Source: Parafrankia sp041008525
GTDB lineage: Bacteria; Actinomycetota; Actinomycetes; Frankiales; Frankiaceae
Length of the DNA: 64,000 nt
Assembly: GCF_041008525.1 (NCBI RefSeq)
Contig: NZ_JBFLUG010000024.1
Coordinates: 1-64,000, forward strand
Reading direction: 5' to 3'
Shown here: one piece after another, positions 39,493 through 47,878 of the stretch
How the letters are laid out: each line of letters opens with the position of its first letter
How positions within the stretch are numbered: the first letter of the stretch is position 1
Translations under genes and position numbers: made by a program
Notes under the pieces: generated by a model
What the model saw: the letters and a program-made list of their open reading frames with translations, nothing else
Told to the model about the DNA's origin: nothing
The model's database searches: none

Positions 39493-40995
39493 ATGAGTCT
39501 TCCCGCTGACGCCGTGAGGGCGTCCACCCGGTACCTGCACCAGAGTTCCGACCGCGACGGCGACGGTGTGGTCGTTCTCGACGACACCCCCGACGGCTTC
39601 TCCTTCTTCGACGAGCAGGGCGACGGCTTCGACCTGGAGGAGCGCGGCGCGCTGCGCCGCGTCCCGGGCCTCACCACCGAGCTCGAGGACGTCTCCGAGG
39701 TCGAGTACCGCCAGCTCCGCCTGGAGCAGGTCGTGCTGATCGGCGTGTGGACGTCCGGTTCGCTGACCGAGGCCGAGGCGTCGATGACCGAGCTGGCCGC
39801 GTTGGCAACCACCGCGGGGTCGGAGGTTCTCGACGCGCTGGTCCAGCGCCGCGACCGGCCCGACGCGGCGACGTTCGTCGGCTCCGGCAAGGCCCGGGAG
39901 CTGGCGGAGATCGTCCAGGCGACCGGCGCGGACACGGTGATCTGCGACGGTGAGCTGACCCCGGGTCAGCTACGCCAGCTCGAAGAGGTCGTCAAGGTCA
40001 AGGTGATCGACCGGACGGCGCTCATTCTGGACATCTTCGCCCAGCACGCGACCTCCCGCGAGGGCAAGGCCCAGGTCGAGCTCGCGCAGCTCCAATACAT
40101 GCTTCCGCGGCTGCGTGGCTGGGGTGAGTCGATGTCCCGGGCCGCCGCCAGCAGCGGTGGCCGCGCACCGATCGGAACCCGCGGGCCCGGCGAGACGAAG
40201 ATCGAGACCGACCGTCGGCGGCTGCGCGCGCGCATCGCGAAACTGCGCCGCGAGCTGACCGGCATGGCCACCGTGCGGGCGACGAAGCGGTCGGCCCGTC
40301 GGCGCGGCGCGATCCCGTCGGTCGCGATCGCCGGCTACACCAACGCCGGGAAGTCCTCGCTGCTCAACCGGCTGACCGGAGCCGGCGTGCTGGTCGAGGA
40401 CGCCCTGTTCGCCACCCTTGATCCGACCGTGCGACGGGCGACCCTGCCTGACGGGCGGGTGTTCACCCTGGCCGACACGGTCGGCTTCGTCCGGCACCTG
40501 CCGCACCAGATCGTCGAGGCCTTCCGCTCGACACTGGAGGAGGTCGTGGACGCCGAGCTCGTCCTGCACGTGGTGGACGGTGCGGCACCGGACCCGATGG
40601 GTCAGATCAACGCGGTCCGCGAAGTCCTCGCCGAGATCGATGCGGCCGGGGTGCCGGAGCTCATCGTGGTCAACAAGGTCGACGCGGTCGATCCGACCAC
40701 GCTCGCGGTGCTGCGCCAGGCGGTGCCGGACGCCGTCTTCGTGTCGGCGCGCTCCGGGGCGGGCCTGGCGGACCTGGTCGAGGCGCTCTCGGCGCGGATC
40801 CCGCACCCGGAGGTCGAGATGTCGTTGCTGGTGCCCTACACCCGCGGCGACCTCGTCTCCCGCATCCACCGGGACGGCGAGGTGCTGAGTATCGAGCACA
40901 CCGGCACGGGCACGGAGGTGGCCGCGCGAGTGCCGGTGGACCTGGCTGCCGAACTGGAGCCTTTCCGCGCCGAGGTACATGCCGTGGCCGGCTGA
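39493..40995 (+). CDS. hflX: GTPase HflX
   Basis: HflX is a ribosome-associated GTPase that splits stalled ribosomes under stress. The N-terminal nucleotide-binding domain (about 65-230) has the VGSGKARELAE and DGELTPGQLRQLEE motifs, and the GTPase domain has GYTNAGKSSLLN near residue 283, DTVGFVRHLP and NKVD. ATG 39493 gives 500 residues; a TTG at 39478 is in frame and less likely. No strong ribosome site is seen. It converges with lexA and follows dapF, the common order. Confidence 0.95.
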   Translation: MSLPADAVRASTRYLHQSSDRDGDGVVVLDDTPDGFSFFDEQGDGFDLEERGALRRVPGLTTELEDVSEVEYRQLRLEQVVLIGVWTSGSLTEAEASMTELAALATTAGSEVLDALVQRRDRPDAATFVGSGKARELAEIVQATGADTVICDGELTPGQLRQLEEVVKVKVIDRTALILDIFAQHATSREGKAQVELAQLQYMLPRLRGWGESMSRAAASSGGRAPIGTRGPGETKIETDRRRLRARIAKLRRELTGMATVRATKRSARRRGAIPSVAIAGYTNAGKSSLLNRLTGAGVLVEDALFATLDPTVRRATLPDGRVFTLADTVGFVRHLPHQIVEAFRSTLEEVVDAELVLHVVDGAAPDPMGQINAVREVLAEIDAAGVPELIVVNKVDAVDPTTLAVLRQAVPDAVFVSARSGAGLADLVEALSARIPHPEVEMSLLVPYTRGDLVSRIHRDGEVLSIEHTGTGTEVAARVPVDLAAELEPFRAEVHAVAG

Positions 40996-41028
40996 CCGAC
41001 CCCGGTAGCCCGGTGGCCGAGTGGCCTC

Positions 41029-41082
41029 GGCTGGCGGACTGCCCTTGGCTGGTGGAGTGCCCCTGGCTGGCGGAGTGCCCTC
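41029..41082 (+). repeat. Three degenerate 18 bp tandem repeats
   Basis: Three 18 bp units of the type GGCTGGCGGAGTGCCCTC follow each other at 41029, 41047 and 41065 in the gap between the convergent hflX and lexA genes. The remaining gap is GC-rich and holds several weak inverted repeats but no single clear terminator. Confidence 0.8.
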
Positions 41083-41244
41083 AGTCGCGGAGCCTGCGCC
41101 GCCCCGGGCATCCTCGCTCTCGCGAAGGTGCCCGGGCTGCGGCCCGGGGAGCCGTGCCGAACCGGGCGTAGCGGGCCCGGGAGGCCACTCAGGGGCACGG
41201 CCGGGGGTCCCGGCTCTCCGGGGGCCGCCCCCGCCCCGGGTGAC

Positions 41245-41997
41245 TCAGACCCGGCGCATCACGGCGACGATCCGGCCCAGAATCGTCGCGTCCTCGGCCG
41301 GGATGTCAGAGAAGGCCGGGTTCTCCGGCGCCAGCCACACGCGGCCGTCGCGCTGCCGGAAGCGCTTGACGGTCGCCTCGCCGTCGATCATCGCGGCGAC
41401 GATCTCGCCGTTGTCCGCCACCGGCTGCTGCCGCACGACGACGTAGTCGCCGTCGCAGATCGCGGCGTTGATCATCGACTGGCCCACCACCCTGAGCAGG
41501 AACAGCGTGCCCTCCCCGACGATCTCCTTCGGGAGCGGGAAGACGTCCTCGATGGCCTGCTCGGCAAGGATGGGCCCGCCGGCGGCGATTCGCCCCACCA
41601 GGGGGACGTAGGTCGGCGTGCCCCCCTCCACCGCCACGGCCCCGGTCTCCCCGCCGGGCCGGCCGGCGATGGCTGCGCGGGCTCGGGCGCCTGTCTTCTG
41701 CCCGCCGATCGGCAGCACCTCCATGGCCCGCGGGCGGTTCGGGTCGCGCCGCAGATAGCCCTTCTCCTGGAGCACCTTGAGCTGGTGCGCGACGCTGCTG
41801 GTGCTGGTCAGACCAACAGCCTCGCCGATCTCCCGGACGCTCGGGGGGTATCCGCGCCGCTCCACCGCGGTCCGGATAACCTCGAGAACCTTCTTCTGTC
41901 GCTGTGTGAGGCCCGAGGCGTCCGCGGGGCCGTCGGGAAGATCCCGGACGTTGCCGCGGGCTTCGCCTCGGCGGGTACCCCGTCCCTGGCTGGTCAT
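41245..41997 (-). CDS. lexA: LexA repressor (SOS response)
   Basis: LexA represses SOS genes until RecA filaments trigger its self-cleavage. The 250-residue protein has a winged helix-turn-helix at about residues 28-95 (SVREIGEAVGLTSTSSVAHQL), the Ala-Gly cleavage site in GRIAAGGPILAEQ, the catalytic Ser in VVGQSMINAA and the catalytic Lys in GEATVKRF. The start is ATG 41997 with an AGGGAGAG site upstream. It is divergent from a LysM gene, and two LexA boxes lie between, so it represses itself and that gene. Confidence 0.97.
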   Translation of the reverse strand: MTSQGRGTRRGEARGNVRDLPDGPADASGLTQRQKKVLEVIRTAVERRGYPPSVREIGEAVGLTSTSSVAHQLKVLQEKGYLRRDPNRPRAMEVLPIGGQKTGARARAAIAGRPGGETGAVAVEGGTPTYVPLVGRIAAGGPILAEQAIEDVFPLPKEIVGEGTLFLLRVVGQSMINAAICDGDYVVVRQQPVADNGEIVAAMIDGEATVKRFRQRDGRVWLAPENPAFSDIPAEDATILGRIVAVMRRV

Positions 41998-42203
41998 CGC
42001 CTACCGCTCTCCCTGTCGATGCTTCCCCGCCGCGGGCCACCCCGACGGCGGTTTCTCCCTGGCCGGGTGGTCGGTGCCCCCGGCTCGTTGCGAGCCACCC
42101 GGTCGATCTCTCGTTTTGTCCTATTAGTAACTTCTGACCGGTTCGGCGTGGTTCTTTCGTGCCCGGTTCATCTCGCACGATCGTCCACAACTGATCGTCC
42201 TTG

Positions 42204-42233
42204 ACGGTAGTCGGACGGTCGCCGAATCTCAAA
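42204..42233 (-). promoter_or_regulatory. Putative lexA promoter
   Basis: On the minus strand TTTGAG (42233-42228) and TACCGT (42209-42204) are 18 bp apart. The -35 overlaps the imperfect LexA box, which would allow autoregulation. Confidence 0.5.
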
Positions 42234-42244
42234 CGTCTGTTCGA
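42229..42244. promoter_or_regulatory. LexA box 1, near lexA promoter
   Basis: TCAAACGTCTGTTCGA matches the LexA consensus with one changed base in the left half (CAAAC for CGAAC). It overlaps the putative lexA -35. Confidence 0.75.
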
Positions 42245-42276
42245 GCGTGTCGGGGGAAGTGTGCGTGGCGGCCGTG

Positions 42277-42282
42277 TAAGAA
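42277..42282 (+). promoter_or_regulatory. Possible -10 box of the LysM gene
   Basis: TAAGAA lies in a less GC-rich patch, with transcription expected to start close to the left edge of LexA box 2. No -35 is evident. Confidence 0.35.
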
Positions 42283-42298
42283 TCGCTCAGGCGTTCGA

Positions 42299-42314
42299 TC
42301 GAACGTATGTTCGA
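42299..42314. promoter_or_regulatory. LexA box 2, before the LysM gene
   Basis: TCGAACGTATGTTCGA is a perfect 16 bp palindrome and an exact consensus match. It lies 15 bp before the LysM start and 70 bp, centre to centre, from box 1. Confidence 0.95.
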
Positions 42315-42329
42315 GCCTGGGAGGTTGGC

Positions 42330-43355
42330 GTGGCCGACGGCAAGCGTGTGACCAGTGGCAGGGTGCCGGTCGGGTCGGGGTTTCGGAGATCCCGCGATCG
42401 CATGGCACGTCAGACCGCAGGTACGGGCGGCGCCGTCGCGACGGGGCGGGGAGTGCGCGGGTGCCGGGGCGCCGCGGTCGGCGGTGTCGCCGTCCGGGGC
42501 CGTGCGGTGCGGGGGATGGCGGCGCGTGGTGCCGACCGACGGCGCGCCAGCGGTGCGCGTCGCCAGCAGTGTCCCGGCCGTGGTCCTTCCGATGTGGCGG
42601 CAGTGACCGGCGGCGGCTCGGTGGGCGGCGCTGTCGACGCGGCCCGGAAGCCGCCGGCGTTGCCCGGGCAGCGGGAGGCCGCGGGGGCGCGGGTCATCGA
42701 GATGCCCGGGCTGGCCTGGCGGGCACTGGCCGTCGGGCATCCGGTGCGGGGGGCTGATCGGCGTCCTGTGCCGGGCGCGCCGGAGCGCCTCCCGGAGCTC
42801 TCGGAACAGTCCGGCCCACTGGCGGGCTGGGAGTACGCGAGCGGCCAGGAGGCCGACGAGGGCTACGGCGAACACCTCGGCAGATCTGCCCGGTGGCAGC
42901 ACGAGGAGTGGTCGGGCTGGGAGGCGGCGGCCGACGAGGCGGGGCCGCTCGTTCCCCCGTGCCCGGCACGGCGCGGCGGGCAGCGATCCGCATCTGGACC
43001 GGGCGGGCGACTGCGGGGTCACGCCGGCCCGCGTGCACGGCCCCGACCGCGGCCGAGGCGCCGGTCGCAGCCACCACTGCGGCTGACCAGGCGGGGGCGG
43101 GTTGTCCTCGGGCTCCTGGCGAGCATGGTCCTCGGCGTGGCCTTCTCCGCGGTGCTGGTCACCTCGTCGCAGGCCTTCACCGGCACGCCGGTGGCCTACG
43201 AGACCCACCGGGTCCTGCCCGGGGAGACGCTCTGGGAGATCGCGCGCGGGATCGACCCCGATGCCGACACCCGCGAGGTCGTGGGTCAGCTCATGGCGCT
43301 GAACGGCCTTCCGACCGCGGCGCTCCTGCCGGGCCAGCGGCTTCGGCTGCCCTGA
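42330..43355 (+). CDS. SOS-controlled LysM membrane protein (ChiZ/DivS-like)
   Basis: The 341-residue protein has a long Arg/Gly/Ala-rich cytoplasmic N-terminus (1-250), one membrane helix (about 255-278, VVLGLLASMVLGVAFSAVLV), and a C-terminal LysM domain (about 290-341, HRVLPGETLWEIARG) that would bind peptidoglycan outside. GTG 42330 has a GGGAGG site 5 bp upstream. The place next to lexA and the perfect LexA box match Rv2719c (ChiZ) of M. tuberculosis and DivS of Corynebacterium, which stop division during DNA damage. That role is inferred from synteny and layout; those proteins share little sequence beyond LysM. Confidence 0.85.
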   Translation: MADGKRVTSGRVPVGSGFRRSRDRMARQTAGTGGAVATGRGVRGCRGAAVGGVAVRGRAVRGMAARGADRRRASGARRQQCPGRGPSDVAAVTGGGSVGGAVDAARKPPALPGQREAAGARVIEMPGLAWRALAVGHPVRGADRRPVPGAPERLPELSEQSGPLAGWEYASGQEADEGYGEHLGRSARWQHEEWSGWEAAADEAGPLVPPCPARRGGQRSASGPGGRLRGHAGPRARPRPRPRRRSQPPLRLTRRGRVVLGLLASMVLGVAFSAVLVTSSQAFTGTPVAYETHRVLPGETLWEIARGIDPDADTREVVGQLMALNGLPTAALLPGQRLRLP

Positions 43356-43461
43356 GCGCGCGCCTCGCCGCTGGCTGTGCCCGCCTGGGTCCTGGCTCGT
43401 GGATTCTGGACACGCCGATGGGGGCGGTGTCGGAACTGTCTGGGGTGTGCGCTACGGTTGA

Positions 43462-43477
43462 CCACAACATCTTGTAG
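43462..43477 (+). promoter_or_regulatory. NrdR box before nrdR
   Basis: CCACAACATCTTGTAG matches every conserved position of the NrdR-box core C-W-A-N-A-T-N-T-W-G. It overlaps a TTGACC -35-like motif (43458-43463). NrdR boxes normally come in pairs; I find no second good one at the expected spacing. Confidence 0.65.
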
Positions 43478-43492
43478 TTACAAAGCGGTAAG

Positions 43493-43522
43493 TCATCCAC
43501 AGGTTGTGCACCGGTATCCACA
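43493..43522 (+). promoter_or_regulatory. Two DnaA-box-like sites before nrdR
   Basis: TCATCCACA (43493-43501) and GTATCCACA (43514-43522) each differ by one base from the classical TTATCCACA. They are direct repeats 21 bp apart, between the NrdR box and the gene. Confidence 0.5.
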
Positions 43523-43634
43523 GGTCCCTGAGCGGGCCCCCGTTGTCGGGCGGCTCGTCGAGGGCGGCGGCGACCAGCCGGAGGTGCTCCGCGCGCGGCC
43601 GTGCAGGTCCGCCGGAGTAGGAGAGGAACGAGCT

Positions 43635-44222
43635 GTGCGGTGTCCCTTCTGCAGGCATTCCGACAGCCGCGTCGTGGACAGCAGGGAGGCCGAGGAGGGC
43701 GCCGCCATCCGGCGGCGGAGATCGTGCTCGGCGTGTGGCCGCCGGTTCACCACGATGGAGGAGGCCTCATTGCGGGTGCGCAAGCGTAGCGGTGCCACCG
43801 AGCCGTTCAGTCGGGCGAAGGTGATCGTCGGCGTGCGTAAGGCCTGCCAGGGGCGGCCCGTCCGGTCGGACGACCTCGCTCTGCTCGCCGAACGGGTCGA
43901 GGAGACAGTGCGTGCCTCCGGCTCCGCCGAGGTGGCCGCGGAGGATGTCGGTCGGGCGATCCTGGGCCCGCTCCGGGAGCTCGACGAGGTCGCCTACCTG
44001 CGGTTCGCCTCCGTCTACCTGGCCTTCGAGTCGCTTGGCGACTTCGAGGATGCGATCGCGGCGCTGCGTGCTGACGCGAGCCAGGCGCCAGGCCCCCGCG
44101 GAGAGCGCCCCGCGGCGGCTGCCCTGAGCACCGCCGCGGCGGCCGACCAGAACACCGCGGTGCCCGCCGGCCGGCCGCGCCTGCCGACGGCGTCCGCCCT
44201 CCAGGCGGCCTCCGGCCCCTGA
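43635..44222 (+). CDS. nrdR: Transcriptional repressor NrdR
   Basis: NrdR senses ATP/dATP through an ATP-cone and represses ribonucleotide reductase genes. The N-terminal zinc ribbon has CPFC and CSAC pairs (residues 3-34), followed by the ATP-cone (about 46-136). The last 45 residues are a low-complexity Ala/Pro tail, so it is 195 rather than about 155 residues. GTG 43635 is chosen from the zinc ribbon position and a GGAG-type site upstream. It lies before nrdJ and after the lexA/LysM pair, as in other Actinobacteria, and probably represses itself through the box upstream. Confidence 0.95.
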   Translation: MRCPFCRHSDSRVVDSREAEEGAAIRRRRSCSACGRRFTTMEEASLRVRKRSGATEPFSRAKVIVGVRKACQGRPVRSDDLALLAERVEETVRASGSAEVAAEDVGRAILGPLRELDEVAYLRFASVYLAFESLGDFEDAIAALRADASQAPGPRGERPAAAALSTAAAADQNTAVPAGRPRLPTASALQAASGP

Positions 44223-44226
44223 ACCG

Positions 44227-44285
44227 TCACCGCCAGCCGTCGCTGGCACCGACCCGGCGTCGGTGCCAGCGACGGCTGGCGGTGA
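44227..44285 (+). terminator. Perfect 27 bp hairpin after nrdR
   Basis: Arms of 27 bp (44227-44253 and 44259-44285) pair without a mismatch around a 5-base loop, starting 4 bp after the nrdR stop. There is no U-tract, common for actinobacterial terminators. Confidence 0.9.
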
Positions 44286-44776
44286 GAACCCGGCTGCCGG
44301 GGCCAGACCTGGGCCTGGGCCCGGCAGCGGCGCGTGGTGACTCGCAGATGAGGGCGGCCCGCCGCGCGCATCGGTTCCGCGAACCCGAGCCGATGACTGA
44401 CCGAGGCTCGCGCGGGCTGGCTTTCCATGGCCAGCGCGTAGCAGCCCGTGGGCCCGCTCCCGCCAGGTGGTCGGGGTCCCTGTGCCTCTCCGGCGGCGAG
44501 GTGGATCCGTGACGCTCCACCGGCCAGGGAGCAACCCACGGCGGGCGTATCACTGACGTCATACCCGCCCCGCCGTGTCCCCGCGTCACCACGACCACGT
44601 CCGCCAGTTACTGCCACAGATCCCACGAGTGCATCCAGCCGATCGGCGACCAGGCTGATCCGGCTGTTCCGCTGTGCCTTCCTGCCCGTTCGGAGCGGAT
44701 CCGACCGCGCCCGGACGGGGCAGGTAGGCACCGCGGCCACTGTTGAACCTGTTCGAGAGCGAAGACGAGGAGTGCC
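44286..44776 (+). promoter_or_regulatory. 491 bp nrdR-nrdJ gap
   Basis: No gene is recognised. An imperfect inverted repeat lies around 44540-44570. I looked for a cobalamin riboswitch and NrdR boxes, which could be expected before nrdJ, and found neither with confidence. The gap must hold the nrdJ promoter because a terminator precedes it. Confidence 0.4.
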
Positions 44777-47700
44777 ATGACCGAGACCCGCGGCAAGGGG
44801 AGCAGGTCGGCTGCGAAGGTGGCCGGGCTGAAGATCCGGCGGGTTCGCACCACGCCGGGCGTCCACCCCTACGACGAGGTCGAGTGGGAGTCCCGGGACG
44901 TCGTCATGACGAACTGGCGGGACGGTTCGGTCAACTTCGAGCAGCGCGGGGTCGAGTTCCCGGTCGCCTGGTCGGTCAACGCGTCCAACATCGTGGCCAG
45001 CAAGTACTTCCGCGGCGCGGTCGGCACGCCCGAGCGGGAGTCGTCGCTGCGCCAGCTCATCGACCGGGTCGTGCACCGCTACGGCATGGCTGGCCGCGAG
45101 CACGGGTACTTCGTGTCGGAGAACGACGCGGAGATCTTCGAGCACGAGCTGACCTGGATGCTGCTGCACCAGGTCTTCAGCTTCAACTCCCCGGTCTGGT
45201 TCAACGTGGGGACCCCGGCGCCGCAGCAGGTCTCGGCCTGTTTCATCCTTGCGGTCGACGACACGATGGAGTCGATTCTCAACTGGTACCGCGAAGAGGG
45301 GCTGATCTTCAAGGGTGGGTCCGGCGCGGGTCTCAACCTGTCCCGCATCCGCTCGTCGAAGGAGCTGCTCTCCTCCGGCGGGACGGCGTCCGGCCCGGTC
45401 AGCTTCATGCGCGGCGCCGACGCGTCGGCGGGGACGATCAAGTCCGGTGGCGCGACCCGCCGGGCCGCGAAGATGGTCGTCCTCGACGTCGACCACCCCG
45501 ACATCGTCGAGTTCGTCGAGACGAAGGCACGGGAGGAGGACAAGATCCGCGCGCTGCGCGACGCCGGCTTCGACATGGACCTCGGCGGGCGTGACATCGC
45601 CTCGGTGCAGTACCAGAACGCCAACAACTCGGTGCGGGTCAACGACGAGTTCATGCGCGCCGTCGTCGACGGGACGTCCTTCGACCTGCGGGCCCGCCTC
45701 GACAACCGGGTGATCGAGTCGGTGGACGCCCGTGGGCTGTTCACCACGATCGCCAAGGCGGCCTGGGAGTGCGCCGATCCGGGTATCCAGTACGACGGCA
45801 CGATCAACGACTGGCACACCTGCCCGGAGTCCGGCCGGATCTCGGCGTCGAACCCGTGCTCGGAGTACGTCCACCTCGACAACTCCAGCTGCAACCTGGC
45901 CTCGCTGAACCTGATGAAGTTCCTGCGGCCGGACCGCACCTTCGACGCTGAGGCGTTCGTCTCCGCGGTCGAGCTGATCATCACCGCGATGGACATCTCC
46001 ATCTGCTTCGCGGACTTCCCGACGCCCGAGATCACCGCGGTGACCCGGGCCTACCGCCAGCTCGGCATCGGCTACGCCAACCTGGGCGCGCTGCTCATGG
46101 CGAGCGCCCGGGCCTACGACTCCGAGGGCGGGCGCGCCCTCGCCGCGGCGATCACCTCGTTGATGACGGCGACCGCCTACCGCCGCTCGGCCGAGCTCGC
46201 CGGCACCGTCGGCGCCTACGAGGGCTTCGCCCGCAACGCCGACGCGCACCGCCGTGTCGTGCGCAAGCACAGCGCGGCGAACGACTCCGTGCGGCCCGTT
46301 CACTCCGAGGACGCCCGGCTGATCGCCGCCGCCTCGCGGGAGTGGGAGCGGGCGCTGGCGGTGGGGGAGAAGAACGGCTGGCGCAACGCCCAGGTCAGCC
46401 TGCTGGCCCCGACCGGGACGATCGGGCTGGCGATGGACTGCGACACCACCGGCATCGAGCCGGACCTCGCCCTGGTCAAGATGAAGAAGCTGGTCGGCGG
46501 CGCCAGCATGAAGATCGTGAACCAGACCGTCCCGGCGGCGCTGCGGGCGTTGGGCTACCCGGAGGAGACGATCGAGGCGATCGTCGAGTACATCGCCGAG
46601 CACGGGCACGTCATCGACGCACCCGGCCTGCGCCCGGAGCACTACGAGGTCTTCGACTGCGCGATCGGTGACCGCGCGATCAGCCCGATGGGGCACGTCC
46701 GGATGATGGCGGCGGTCCAGCCGTTCCTCTCGGGCGCGATCTCGAAGACGGTGAACATGCCGGCCACCGCCACGATCGCCGATGTCGAGGAGATCTACCT
46801 GGAGGGCTGGCGCCTTGGCCTGAAGGCGTTGGCGATCTACCGGGACAACTGCAAGGTCGGCCAGCCGCTGACCGACGTCAGGGGCGCGAAGCGGGACGCC
46901 GACGCGGCCGAGGCCCTCGCCGCGGCCAGCACCGCGGCGGCGGCCACCGCCGGCACCGCACCAGGCACCGCGCTCGGCATCGCCGCCGGCGCCGGTGCCG
47001 CCGGCCTGGCGCCCGGAGTTCCGCACTGGCCGGCCGGGCCGGGTGAGCACCGTCCGGTGCGGCGCCGGCTGCCCAAGAAGCGCCCGTCGCAGACCGTCTC
47101 GTTCAGCGTCGGCGGCGCCGAGGGCTACATGACCGCGGGCTCCTACCCCGATGACGGCCTCGGCGAGGTCTTCATCAAGATGTCGAAGCAGGGATCGACA
47201 CTCGCCGGGGTGATGGACGCCTTCTCCATCGCGATCTCCATCGCGCTGCAGTACGGGGTCCCGCTGGAGGCCTACGTCAGCAAGTTCATCAACATGCGGT
47301 TCGACCCCGCGGGCATGACCGACGACCCGGACGTTCGGATCGCTCAGTCGATCATGGATTACCTGTTCCGCCGGCTGGCTCTGGACTACCTCAGCGAGGA
47401 GCAGCGCGAGGAGCTGGGCATCCTGTCCGCCTCCGAGCGCACGAGGCGGCTGTCGGACCAGCCCGCCGCACCGGTCGAGCCGGAGATCGACATCGACGCG
47501 CTGCGGACGTCCGCGCCGGTGGAGGGTGCTCCGGCGGGAGCGGGCGCACCGGCCGCCGCCGTCGGTGCCGGCGCGGTGCCGGCCGAGCCGGCACCGTCAG
47601 CCGGCGTCGAGGCCCTTGCCGGACCGACTGCCGGTGGTGGGCCGGAACTGGTGGTGCGCGAGCTGCGAGCCACCATGCCGGGCGGCTCGCTCACCGCGCA

Positions 47701-47806
47701 GACGGTGGTCGACGCGCCGCTGTGCTTCACCTGCGGCGTGAACATGCGGCCGGCGGGGAGCTGCTACGTCTGCGAGCAGTGCGGTTCGACCAGCGGCTGC
47801 AGCTGA
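44777..47806 (+). CDS. nrdJ: Adenosylcobalamin-dependent ribonucleotide reductase (class II)
   Basis: NrdJ reduces ribonucleotides to deoxyribonucleotides with vitamin B12 and works with or without oxygen. The 1009-residue protein has the class II fold with the active-site cysteines in QVSACFILAVDD (about residue 157) and NPCSEY (about 360), the PTGTIGLAMDCDTTGIEPD segment near 545, and a Cys-rich C-terminus (CFTCG ... CYVCEQCG) for electron transfer. An Ala-rich linker lies near 720-760. A GAGGAG ribosome site precedes ATG 44777. nrdR upstream is its likely regulator. No class I enzyme is in the window. Confidence 0.97.
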   Translation: MTETRGKGSRSAAKVAGLKIRRVRTTPGVHPYDEVEWESRDVVMTNWRDGSVNFEQRGVEFPVAWSVNASNIVASKYFRGAVGTPERESSLRQLIDRVVHRYGMAGREHGYFVSENDAEIFEHELTWMLLHQVFSFNSPVWFNVGTPAPQQVSACFILAVDDTMESILNWYREEGLIFKGGSGAGLNLSRIRSSKELLSSGGTASGPVSFMRGADASAGTIKSGGATRRAAKMVVLDVDHPDIVEFVETKAREEDKIRALRDAGFDMDLGGRDIASVQYQNANNSVRVNDEFMRAVVDGTSFDLRARLDNRVIESVDARGLFTTIAKAAWECADPGIQYDGTINDWHTCPESGRISASNPCSEYVHLDNSSCNLASLNLMKFLRPDRTFDAEAFVSAVELIITAMDISICFADFPTPEITAVTRAYRQLGIGYANLGALLMASARAYDSEGGRALAAAITSLMTATAYRRSAELAGTVGAYEGFARNADAHRRVVRKHSAANDSVRPVHSEDARLIAAASREWERALAVGEKNGWRNAQVSLLAPTGTIGLAMDCDTTGIEPDLALVKMKKLVGGASMKIVNQTVPAALRALGYPEETIEAIVEYIAEHGHVIDAPGLRPEHYEVFDCAIGDRAISPMGHVRMMAAVQPFLSGAISKTVNMPATATIADVEEIYLEGWRLGLKALAIYRDNCKVGQPLTDVRGAKRDADAAEALAAASTAAAATAGTAPGTALGIAAGAGAAGLAPGVPHWPAGPGEHRPVRRRLPKKRPSQTVSFSVGGAEGYMTAGSYPDDGLGEVFIKMSKQGSTLAGVMDAFSIAISIALQYGVPLEAYVSKFINMRFDPAGMTDDPDVRIAQSIMDYLFRRLALDYLSEEQREELGILSASERTRRLSDQPAAPVEPEIDIDALRTSAPVEGAPAGAGAPAAAVGAGAVPAEPAPSAGVEALAGPTAGGGPELVVRELRATMPGGSLTAQTVVDAPLCFTCGVNMRPAGSCYVCEQCGSTSGCS

Positions 47807-47828
47807 CACCGCACGTCGCGGCACAGGT

Positions 47829-47871
47829 GATCTTCCCGGGTGGGCGCGTTCCCGCGCCTGCCCGGGAGATC
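47829..47871. terminator. Terminator between nrdJ and the glycosidase gene
   Basis: GATCTTCCCGGG and its partner CCCGGGAGATC flank an inner GGCGC/GCGCC stem, forming a long hairpin with one bulge and two wobble pairs between convergent genes. Confidence 0.75.
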
Positions 47872-47878
47872 GGCCGGG

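Noticed and set aside
43478..43510. Second NrdR box at the standard spacing
   Set aside because: The sequence 31-32 bp from the good box lacks the conserved C-W-A-N-A-T core.
44286..44776. Cobalamin riboswitch before nrdJ
   Set aside because: Short GC motifs and a GCCACTG near 44733 recall parts of the aptamer, but the order and spacing of the conserved boxes do not fit on either strand.
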